This document shows positions 24,010 through 30,228 of a DNA stretch of 30,228 nt, one piece after another. Positions within the stretch are counted from its first letter, which is position 1. Every line of letters starts with the position of its first letter. Source of the stretch: Bacteroidota bacterium (GTDB lineage Bacteria; Bacteroidota; Ignavibacteria; SZUA-365). Both the position numbers and the translations under genes were made by a program. The notes below the pieces were generated by a model, which was not told where the DNA came from, did no database searches, and worked only from the letters and a program-made list of their open reading frames with translations. The stretch spans positions 1 to 30,228 of the forward strand of contig JAGTUW010000177.1 in NCBI GenBank assembly GCA_018224345.1. Direction: 5' to 3'.

Positions 24010-25134
24010 ATGTCCTGGGATCAGATCATCGGTCAGCAACGTGTCAAGCAACTACTTCGTGGAATGTGCGAAAGCGGACGTTTGCCGCATGCCATGCTGT
24101 TTCACGGTCCCGAAGGGACGGGCAAAGATGCGGCCGCATTGATGCTCGCCCGGGCACTCAACTGCAGGGAAGGAGGCTTCGATCCCTGTGGCAGTTGTTC
24201 GAGCTGTCAATCCATGCAGCGCCTCCGGCATCCACGCTTGAAACTCGTCTTTCCCCTGGTCTCGAAAGCCGACGAGGACACCGCTGTCGACAAGCTCAGC
24301 GATGAGGAATTGGAGGAAATGAATGCACAGATCGATGCGAAGGCAGAAAACCCCTATCATCACATGCGTATGGCAAAGGCGGCAGGAATCAAGATCAGCA
24401 GCGTGCGGGATATCCGTCATGAAGCGGCGTTCCGTGCCAGCACTGACGGTCGCACGGTGGTACTGATATCGGACGCCGATCGCATGAACAGCAATGCCGC
24501 GAATGCATTGCTGAAGACGCTTGAGGAACCGACTGGCGACCTGTTGCTGATTCTGACAACGGCACGAAAGGATTCTCTGCTTCCCACGATCATTTCACGC
24601 TGTCAATTGTTGCGATTTGAACCGCTTCAGGAGCGTGAAATCCACGATGCCCTTCTGCGCAGGACTGATATTTCGAAGGAAGAAGCAGGCGCTGCCGCAC
24701 AGCTCAGCGGAGGGAGTTACGGTCTTGCCCTGCAACTTGCGCTCGAGGGTGGCCTGATCAAACGGGAGGAAGTACTCGCTTACTTGCGGGCCATTGTGGC
24801 AGGGAACCCGAATAAGCTCATGGAACGCATTCAGACGATACTCGCCGAAGAGGATAAACAGACACTTGTACGATTTCTCGTTGTTGTCGCCACCTGGTTC
24901 CGGGACGTACTCGCTGTGCAGTCCGATGCGGCTGACCGGGTGTTGAATTCCGATTTTCGTGAACCGATCCAAAAATTCGCCGAGCACTATCCCGATGCGG
25001 ATTGTTCGCGGGCTGTCGATGAGATAGCGTATTTCATTGATCTCGTCCAGAAAAATGTGCATCTTGTAAATATGATGATCGTCCTCTCCAAGCGGCTCCG
25101 GCGCTGTATTATTCCGTCTGAACACGCGTTTTGA
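24010..25134 (+). CDS. holB: DNA polymerase III delta-prime subunit, 374 aa
   Basis: The clamp-loader delta-prime subunit. The start WDQIIGQQRVKQLL is the classic AAA+ opening. The Walker A-like GPEGTGKD is at about residues 38-45, with the zinc-module cysteines CREGGFDPCGSCSSC at about 57-71. The Walker B-like VVLISDADRMN, LLKTLEEPTGDLLLIL and the sensor-1 region ISRCQLLRF are all in order. The C-terminal collar domain is helical. A charged insert at about 80-115 (KADEDTAVDKLSDEELEE) lies after the zinc module. The frame is open upstream to 23950, but ATG 24010 matches the family start. The gene directly downstream encodes a RicT/YaaT homologue, an arrangement also found in Bacillus, which supports both calls. 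Confidence 0.88.
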   Translation: MSWDQIIGQQRVKQLLRGMCESGRLPHAMLFHGPEGTGKDAAALMLARALNCREGGFDPCGSCSSCQSMQRLRHPRLKLVFPLVSKADEDTAVDKLSDEELEEMNAQIDAKAENPYHHMRMAKAAGIKISSVRDIRHEAAFRASTDGRTVVLISDADRMNSNAANALLKTLEEPTGDLLLILTTARKDSLLPTIISRCQLLRFEPLQEREIHDALLRRTDISKEEAGAAAQLSGGSYGLALQLALEGGLIKREEVLAYLRAIVAGNPNKLMERIQTILAEEDKQTLVRFLVVVATWFRDVLAVQSDAADRVLNSDFREPIQKFAEHYPDADCSRAVDEIAYFIDLVQKNVHLVNMMIVLSKRLRRCIIPSEHAF

Positions 25135-25148
25135 AAGAAAGGTCACCG

Positions 25149-26348
25149 ATGAAAGAAGAACAGCGTTCCCAGAACAAAGACGAACGGGGTCGCCGTAAGC
25201 AGCAAGAGAAGCGGGCCGGGGGGGAAGATACGACTTCGTTGACGCAATCCAATTCCGATATGCAATCCGAAACAACCGCGCAGAATGTCGAACAGGGACG
25301 CAGGGAAGTCCCTCTCGAACTGCAAAAGCTTGACGACTCTGTACTCGTGTATTCCAGCGAAGAGGGGGAGGTCGCCGAACCCGTTCCACCCGTGGTGACA
25401 GATGATGGGCATGATGAACCGTCCACCCACACAGTGTGTGATCTGGACCGCGAACTTGAAGGAGCAGTAGACGTGTCACCGTACACCGAAGTGGTATTCA
25501 AGGGAGAGCGCCGGGGCTATTACCTCAATGAACATGCGCTTCACTGCCCTGAAGGCAGTTATGTCATCGTCGAAGCGGAAAAGGGCATCGATCTTGGGAT
25601 GGTGGCCAGTGCCGGCTCGACGGCATATATGAAAAGCCGCCTTCGCGCCCGTCCGTGCAGCGGTGAAGTGCGGAAATTGCTGCGCCTTGCAACGGATGAA
25701 GACATCAACGTGCATCTGACGTATCGCGACAGCGAAGATGCGGCATTTCAGGTCTGCCTTGATCGCATTCGCAAACTCGCTCTGCCGATGAAACTTGTCG
25801 ATGTCGAGTTTCAATTCGACAGGAATCGCATCACATTTTATTTCACTGCCGACGGACGCGTCGATTTCCGTCAGCTGGTACGGGAACTCGCCTCTGAATA
25901 TCGCACCCGCATCGAGTTGCGGCAGATCGGTCCTCGTGACGAGGCCAAACGTATGGGGGGCTTCGGCGTTTGCGGGCGTGAACTCTGTTGCAGTTCATGG
26001 CTTGGCATGTTCGAACCCATTTCCACGGATATGGCCCGACTTCAGAATCTGACCCTCAACCCCTTCAAACTCGCCGGTCAATGCGGCAGGTTGAAGTGCT
26101 GCCTCAACTATGAGGCCCAACTCTATGAGGAATTACTCAAACGCTTTCCCCCTCTCGAATACCGTATCACAACTGCGAAAGGGGAAGGTGTCATTCAGAA
26201 AGTCGACGTGTTCCAGGATGCAATCTATGTCCATTATGACAAGGCGAATGCATGGGAACGTCTCACGCTCGCAGAGGTTGATGAGGTTCTGAGCCGTAAA
26301 AAGAAAACTGATGCCAGGCAGCGGACGAAAGAAAAATCCCCCGGTTAG
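25149..26348 (+). CDS. ricT: PSP1-domain protein, RicT/YaaT homologue, 399 aa
   Basis: The central part (about 115-275) is a PSP1 domain. Two cysteine clusters follow: CGRELCCSSW near 275 and CGRLKCCLNYEAQLYEEL near 312. These Cys pairs are the signature of RicT/YaaT, which in Bacillus works with RicA and RicF in an Fe-S-bearing complex that promotes mRNA maturation through RNase Y. The first 110 residues are highly charged, low-complexity and probably disordered (KDERGRRKQQEKRAGGED), longer than in Bacillus. The last 90 contain a KOW-like VITAKGEGVIQKVDVFQDAI-type region. The in-frame TTG at 25131 overlaps the holB stop, but ATG 25149 with AAAGG upstream is preferred. The stop codon lies in the loop of the terminator that ends the block. 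Confidence 0.85.
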   Translation: MKEEQRSQNKDERGRRKQQEKRAGGEDTTSLTQSNSDMQSETTAQNVEQGRREVPLELQKLDDSVLVYSSEEGEVAEPVPPVVTDDGHDEPSTHTVCDLDRELEGAVDVSPYTEVVFKGERRGYYLNEHALHCPEGSYVIVEAEKGIDLGMVASAGSTAYMKSRLRARPCSGEVRKLLRLATDEDINVHLTYRDSEDAAFQVCLDRIRKLALPMKLVDVEFQFDRNRITFYFTADGRVDFRQLVRELASEYRTRIELRQIGPRDEAKRMGGFGVCGRELCCSSWLGMFEPISTDMARLQNLTLNPFKLAGQCGRLKCCLNYEAQLYEELLKRFPPLEYRITTAKGEGVIQKVDVFQDAIYVHYDKANAWERLTLAEVDEVLSRKKKTDARQRTKEKSPG

Positions 26349-26362
26349 GGGGATTTTCTTTT
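26333..26362. terminator. Bidirectional Rho-independent terminator
   Basis: Arms AAAATCCCCC (26333-26342) and GGGGGATTTT (26348-26357) pair perfectly round a 5-nt loop and are followed by CTTTT. On the minus strand the arm is likewise followed by TTTTTC. It ends both the rightward holB-ricT block and the leftward dioxygenase gene. The ricT stop codon (TAG, 26346-26348) starts in the loop. Confidence 0.9.
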
Positions 26363-26372
26363 GTCACACAAA

Positions 26373-27488
26373 TTATTTTTTCTTCCAGCTTTCCCAATAC
26401 TCTTTCCATTCGACCGCCTCCGCCTCCGGTGCGACGTGCAGCGTGTTGTAGGTATCGAGCATGACTGCGATTTCATCCGTGCGCTTGATTTTGTGCATAT
26501 TCGCCAGCGCCTTGGGATGCGGACCGTGATGCATCCCCGTGGGATGCAGGGTCACCATGCCGGGTTTGATATTGTCACGACTGAAGAAATCACCGGCGTG
26601 GTAGAACAACACTTCGTCATAATCCGCGTTACGGTGATAGAAGGGTAGCTTGAGCGCGTCTTCGTCTTCTTCCATCGGGCGCGGGAGAAACGTGCATACC
26701 ACGGCGTTGTTCATCATGAATGTCGTATGGGCAGGTGGAGGCAGATGGACGCGGTGGCTCATCACCGGACGGATATCACGCACATTGATTTTCCATGGAT
26801 AGCAATCACCTTTCCAACCCACCGCGTCGAGCGGGTTGAAGGGATAGACCACGGAGGAGAGCACGCCATCGCGCTGAACGACGATTTCGTGATCGACACC
26901 GGCTCGCTCTTCATACTGCTCGGGAAGGAGGGGAATAGTGATGGCCGACTTGTCGAAGAGTGCATGTATCCCGATCAACCCTTTCTGTTCGGTCGTGGGA
27001 ACGCTGACCTTCGGATAGGCCTCGATGATGAGGAAGAAATTCTCTTCGGTTGATGGGAGGATACGATACGTCGTGACTCGTGGCATGACGATGTAATCGC
27101 CCTTTTCATATTGCAGTTCGCCGTAATCGGTTTCAATCCTCCCTTCACCTTCGTGGACAAAAAGAATTTCATCACCATCGCCGTTACGGAAATAGTACGG
27201 CATGGTCTCGCCGCGTCGCGAAATGCTCACAACGATGTCATCGTTGTAGAAAAGACGCAGGCGCCCGCCCCGTGGGTCGCTTCGATCCACAGGCTGGACG
27301 TCGTTGAAGTCGAAGGCGCGGGGACGCAGAGGGCCGTCAAACTGTGTCCAATCCGTCGGCGGGTGTCGCCGATAAAGATGGGAAACGGGTCCGAAGAATC
27401 CTTCGCGTCCGTGTTCCTCCTCGAACGTGCCTTCGGGCAGGCCTACATGTGCCTGCCGTGTATGTTTGCCCTGATGATAGAGATACAT
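26373..27488 (-). CDS. Homogentisate 1,2-dioxygenase-like cupin protein, 371 aa
   Basis: GGAAGGA precedes the ATG. The chain follows homogentisate dioxygenase: an N-terminal YRRHPPTDW segment, a first cupin with NGDGDEILFVHEGEG (about 102-116), and a second cupin with PFYHRNADYDEVLFYHAGDF (about 282-301) and TLHPTGMHHGPHP (313-325). His285, Glu292 and a His from the HHGPHP group are the probable iron ligands. In the family, homogentisate is opened to maleylacetoacetate in tyrosine breakdown. At 371 residues it is shorter than classical enzymes of about 430-445. No fumarylacetoacetase, isomerase or hydroxyphenylpyruvate dioxygenase gene is nearby. The reaction is therefore likely but not secure; a related ring-cleaving activity is possible. 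Confidence 0.78.
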   Translation of the reverse strand: MYLYHQGKHTRQAHVGLPEGTFEEEHGREGFFGPVSHLYRRHPPTDWTQFDGPLRPRAFDFNDVQPVDRSDPRGGRLRLFYNDDIVVSISRRGETMPYYFRNGDGDEILFVHEGEGRIETDYGELQYEKGDYIVMPRVTTYRILPSTEENFFLIIEAYPKVSVPTTEQKGLIGIHALFDKSAITIPLLPEQYEERAGVDHEIVVQRDGVLSSVVYPFNPLDAVGWKGDCYPWKINVRDIRPVMSHRVHLPPPAHTTFMMNNAVVCTFLPRPMEEDEDALKLPFYHRNADYDEVLFYHAGDFFSRDNIKPGMVTLHPTGMHHGPHPKALANMHKIKRTDEIAVMLDTYNTLHVAPEAEAVEWKEYWESWKKK

Positions 27489-27548
27489 GGAATCATCCTT
27501 CCGATTAATCCTGGGTGTTCGTAACTCTCTGTTCGGAAAAGAGACAGC

Positions 27549-27600
27549 AGCCGCCTGCAGAACAGTTCCCCGATATATCGAGGCGCCTCAGGAGGCGGCT
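27549..27600 (-). terminator. Probable terminator of the small cytochrome gene
   Basis: AGCCGCCT at 27549-27556 and AGGCGGCT at 27593-27600 are perfect inverted copies. Between them lie smaller self-complementary segments (CGATATATCG and GAGGCGCCTC), allowing a branched hairpin. On the minus strand it starts 7 bp after the cytochrome stop and is followed by CTGTCTCTTTTCC, a T-rich tail. Confidence 0.6.
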
Positions 27601-27607
27601 TCTCTCA

Positions 27608-27973
27608 TCATCCGTCGTCACGAATGTGTTCGTGACATGAGAAGCAGTATCCGGTCATGCGGGTGAATTCATAGTAACTCCCCGCAAGATTGCCGAGATC
27701 CGCCTGTTTTTTGAGGGAACGGACGGATTTGAGAAATTCTCGTCCGTAGCCCGCATACTTTTTCGGTCGGTCGTCGAAGCCCGCTTCCACGGTGATTTCG
27801 TCCAGTGCCTTTGCTTCGGAGGAAACGAGCTTCAGATCACCGAGCGCGAGTGCACGGAATATGTTCTCCGCATGACGCGTTTTCTTCTCCATCAGATCCT
27901 TCTGTTCCGCTGTCAGCAGTGTGACGCCAGCGAGCAGTGCAATGACTACGACGAAAAACAAACTGCGTTTCAT
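27608..27973 (-). CDS. Small exported monohaem cytochrome, cytochrome c-prime-like, 121 aa
   Basis: A signal peptide or N-terminal anchor covers residues 1-21 (MKRSLFFVVVIALLAGVTLL). The mature part is almost all helical, and a single haem site CFSCH lies at 110-114, close to the C-terminus. A four-helix-bundle c-type cytochrome with its haem site near the end of the last helix is the cytochrome c-prime arrangement. The size of about 100 residues after processing is slightly short for it. Such proteins bind NO or CO or act in electron transfer; the role here is unknown. It sits 31 bp downstream of the isocitrate dehydrogenase gene on the same strand and may be co-transcribed. Confidence 0.72.
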   Translation of the reverse strand: MKRSLFFVVVIALLAGVTLLTAEQKDLMEKKTRHAENIFRALALGDLKLVSSEAKALDEITVEAGFDDRPKKYAGYGREFLKSVRSLKKQADLGNLAGSYYEFTRMTGYCFSCHEHIRDDG

Positions 27974-28004
27974 AATGTCTATCCGATGTCGTGAATAAGC
28001 GCAT

Positions 28005-29249
28005 TTACATATTTTCGATCAGCGCAGACCCGAAGGCCGAGCAGGCGACTTCATTGGCGTCATCCATCAGACGCGCAAAATCATAGGTGACCGTTTTCTG
28101 GCTGATGGTTGTCTCCATCGCGGCGATGATCAGGTCCGCCGCTTCGTTCCATCCGAGATAGCGGAGCATCATTTCTCCACTGAGAATGACCGACCCCGGG
28201 TTGACCTTGTCGAGTCCGGTATATTTCGGCGCCGTGCCATGCGTGGCTTCGAAGATCGCATAGCCGTTCTGATAATTGATGTTGGCCCCGGGCGCGATGC
28301 CGATGCCGCCAACCTGCGCGGCAAGCGCATCGGAAATATAATCGCCGTTGAGATTCATCGTGGCGATCACGTCGTATTCCGCCGGACGTGTCAGTATCTG
28401 CTGCAGGAAGGCATCAGCGATGACATCCTTGATAATCGTGCCGTCGGGCAGTTTCATCCATGGTCCGCCGTCGAGCAGCTCGGCGCCGAACTCCTGCCGC
28501 GCCAGATCATAGCCCCAGTCACGGAAACCGCCTTCGGTGAATTTCATGATGTTGCCCTTGTGGACAATGGTGACAGAAGGACGCTTGTGTGCGATGGCAT
28601 AATTGATCGCTGCACGGACGAGCCGTTCGGTTCCTTCCTTCGAGATGGGCTTGATGCCGATGCTTGAGGTTTCAGGAAAACGGATTTTCTCCACGCCCAT
28701 TTCCGTCCGTAACCAAGAGACGACTTTCCGGGCTTCATCCGTCCCGGCCTGCCACTCGACACCCGCGTAAATGTCCTCCGAATTCTCTCGGAATATGACC
28801 ATGTCAATCTCTTCCGGCCGCTTGACCGGCGAGGGGACGCCGGAGAAATACCGGACGGGACGGAGACAGACATACAGATCGAGAATCTGGCGCAGGGCGA
28901 CGTTCAGCGAACGGATGCCCCCGCCGACCGGTGTCGTAAGTGGTCCTTTGATGCCGACGGTGTACTGCCGGATGGCTTCCAGCGTGTCGTCGGGCAACCA
29001 GACATCCTCACCGTATTTGGCAACGGCTTTTTCTCCGGCATATATTTCAAACCATTGTATCTTTTTCTTACCGCCATAGGCCTTCTCCACCGCCGCATCG
29101 AATACGCGCACGGCGGCCGCCCAGATGTCGGGGCCGATGCCGTCACCTTCGATGAAGGGAATGATGGGGTCGTCGGGGACGATGAGTGTGCCGTTGTCGA
29201 CGCGAATGGTGCCGCCCGTCGCCGGGGGGGTGAGCAGTTGGTAGGACAT
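28005..29249 (-). CDS. icd: NADP-dependent isocitrate dehydrogenase, 414 aa
   Basis: This citric-acid-cycle enzyme converts isocitrate to 2-oxoglutarate and CO2, reducing NADP+. The phosphate-binding start IPFIEGDGIGPDIW, the substrate segment GGGIRSLNVALRQ with the Ser that corresponds to E. coli Ser113, VIFRENSEDIYAGVEW, VTIVHKGNIMKFTEG and the metal-binding TMNLNGDYISDALAA are all present. NADP preference follows from HGTAPKYTGLDKV (the Lys and Tyr of the E. coli NADP site) and TVTYDFARLM (the later Tyr and Arg). The length matches the E. coli enzyme. The frame is open to 29324, but ATG 29249 with GGAG upstream starts with the family's own N-terminus. Confidence 0.95.
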   Translation of the reverse strand: MSYQLLTPPATGGTIRVDNGTLIVPDDPIIPFIEGDGIGPDIWAAAVRVFDAAVEKAYGGKKKIQWFEIYAGEKAVAKYGEDVWLPDDTLEAIRQYTVGIKGPLTTPVGGGIRSLNVALRQILDLYVCLRPVRYFSGVPSPVKRPEEIDMVIFRENSEDIYAGVEWQAGTDEARKVVSWLRTEMGVEKIRFPETSSIGIKPISKEGTERLVRAAINYAIAHKRPSVTIVHKGNIMKFTEGGFRDWGYDLARQEFGAELLDGGPWMKLPDGTIIKDVIADAFLQQILTRPAEYDVIATMNLNGDYISDALAAQVGGIGIAPGANINYQNGYAIFEATHGTAPKYTGLDKVNPGSVILSGEMMLRYLGWNEAADLIIAAMETTISQKTVTYDFARLMDDANEVACSAFGSALIENM

Positions 29250-29485
29250 GCCTGTCTCCACAATATCAGTGAGTGGTGCTGGATTACGTGCTTTGTTGTC
29301 CGCTTCCGTGCGGTCGCGTATCATGTGCTGGATGCATGGAAGGTGCGATCGGATTCAATGATTCTCAAAGGTACGAATTCCGGAGCAATGGGGAAAGTCC
29401 CCGTCCGGAGCGCTCCGGAGCGGCTCAGGACGTATGTCCGTGACAGTCACAAAAACAATCGTGTCCGGGGTCTGTTTCCGGGCTC

Positions 29486-30228
29486 TCATTGCGTCACCAC
29501 GACTTTCGCTGTGCGGACACGGTCCGGTCCCGGTGCGGCCAGGATGTACATGCCGGGTGCGAGGCCCCGGACCTGCATGCGCCCGTGCGCACTGCGTCCG
29601 TTGTGCAGCAGTGGCGCCTCGGCCACGCGCCGCCCGAGCAGATCGTAAAGCAGCACTGTAGCCGTTTCCGGCGAGGCGCCCTCAACCACAAAGCGTATCT
29701 CGCCACGGGCGGGATTGGTGAGCACCCGCAGGGCACCGTCGACGGCTTCCGCAATCCTCTCGACATGCACCGGAATGTCATGCAGCTCGCCAATGAATAC
29801 ATCGTTTTTCCCGGTGAGTATGGTCTTGTGTCCGCCAGGGCGCACGGGTATGGGATCGATCTGTGGGAAATGTGACATGTATCCGCAGAACAGCATTCGA
29901 CCTGAGGGGGTACTCATGATTTTCCCCAACGCTGAAAAGCGAAAATCCACGACAGGGATGGCGCTGATGGGAACACCTCGGCGGACATCAAAGTCCAGCA
30001 ACACTCCGCGTCTGCTGTTGTCCGATGCTTTCGGGGCAAGAAAGGGGAATTCCTCGGAACCGCTGGTCCCCAGTATGCGCACGACGTCGCGGTCGGCATC
30101 ATAGATTGCCGATCCGGCGACATCCACACCATGCCCGCCGATATAGGTGATATGCTCGAAACGCATCTCGCGCAGGGAGAAGACAGCGACAATGATGTCC
30201 GCATACGTGTACCCGGATGTGTCTTTCA
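29486..30228 (-). CDS. C-terminal part of a secreted protein with a type IX sorting domain (5' end outside the window)
   Basis: The frame stays open to the window edge, so only the last 247 residues are visible. Near the end, from about 80 residues before the stop, come VLTNPARGEIRF, LLYDLLGRRV and LAPGMYILAA, finishing KVVVTQ. This is the order of a type A type IX secretion sorting domain (N-P-x-x-G, then L-Y-D-x-x-G-R, then G-x-Y), which routes proteins through the Bacteroidota T9SS and is removed at the cell surface. The preceding part is beta-rich with repeats such as TYIGGHGVDVAGSAIYD and VRILGTSGSEEFPFLA. This resembles a propeller or SBBP-like passenger of unknown role. The domain is the strongest single clue to the host phylum. 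Confidence 0.78.
   Translation of the reverse strand, partial: KDTSGYTYADIIVAVFSLREMRFEHITYIGGHGVDVAGSAIYDADRDVVRILGTSGSEEFPFLAPKASDNSRRGVLLDFDVRRGVPISAIPVVDFRFSALGKIMSTPSGRMLFCGYMSHFPQIDPIPVRPGGHKTILTGKNDVFIGELHDIPVHVERIAEAVDGALRVLTNPARGEIRFVVEGASPETATVLLYDLLGRRVAEAPLLHNGRSAHGRMQVRGLAPGMYILAAPGPDRVRTAKVVVTQ

Noticed and set aside
24595..25479. 294-residue minus-strand frame over holB and ricT
   Set aside because: It is antisense to two well-supported genes and shows no domain or start signal.

Overview
The window reads as bacterial chromosome with an accessory segment at its left end. The best guess for the host is a Gram-negative member of the Bacteroidota/Chlorobiota (FCB) group, in the Ignavibacteria/Kapabacteria direction. 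The clues are a C-terminal type IX secretion sorting domain at the right edge, an Omp85/TamA-type outer-membrane protein, an O-antigen ligase-like protein, several lipoproteins and periplasmic multihaem cytochromes, and a holB-ricT (PSP1) pair. This placement is inference from gene content, not from a marker gene.

Left part (1-4987): AT-richer by eye than the rest. It holds three unrecognised co-oriented genes behind a sigma70-like promoter, then a leftward tyrosine integrase gene. The integrase is damaged twice: an in-frame TGA at codon 18, and a C-terminus replaced by the tail of an IS1-like DDE transposase. Between the integrase and a tRNA-Arg(UCU) gene (4988-5064) lie helically spaced GGAACAAA repeats that look like recombinase or regulator sites. 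I read this as one end of a decaying integrated element beside a tRNA.

Middle-left (5233-11991): a TSUP-family anion permease and its usual DUF1634 companion, separated by seven perfect heptamer repeats. Next comes a leftward pair of inner-membrane cytochromes, a 7-haem NapC/NirT (ImcH-like) protein and a 13-haem c-type/cytochrome b fusion (CbcL-like). Together they look like two quinol-oxidising exits to periplasmic or extracellular electron acceptors. A SLOG/molybdenum-carrier-like gene is divergent from them, followed by a haem-binding DUF3365 lipoprotein.

Middle (12013-17267), all leftward: a predicted outer-membrane barrel protein, an alpha/beta hydrolase overlapping an SLC13/DASS Na+/anion symporter, and two tandem paralogous FN3-type lipoproteins.

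Right (17817-26348), all rightward: a coupled set of a small ORF, an MsbA-like ABC exporter and an O-antigen ligase-like protein, then a small cysteine-rich protein. A perfect-consensus promoter follows with a DUF2795 protein, a three-POTRA TamA/BamA-type protein, DNA polymerase III delta-prime and RicT/YaaT. A strong bidirectional terminator closes this block.

Right edge (26373-30228), leftward: a short homogentisate-dioxygenase-like cupin, a small monohaem cytochrome, NADP-isocitrate dehydrogenase, and the C-terminal part of a T9SS-secreted protein cut by the window end.

The items most worth a second look are the integrase/transposase chimera with its repeat array, the paired ImcH/CbcL-like cytochromes, the heptamer tandem repeat upstream of DUF1634, and the small cysteine-rich protein.
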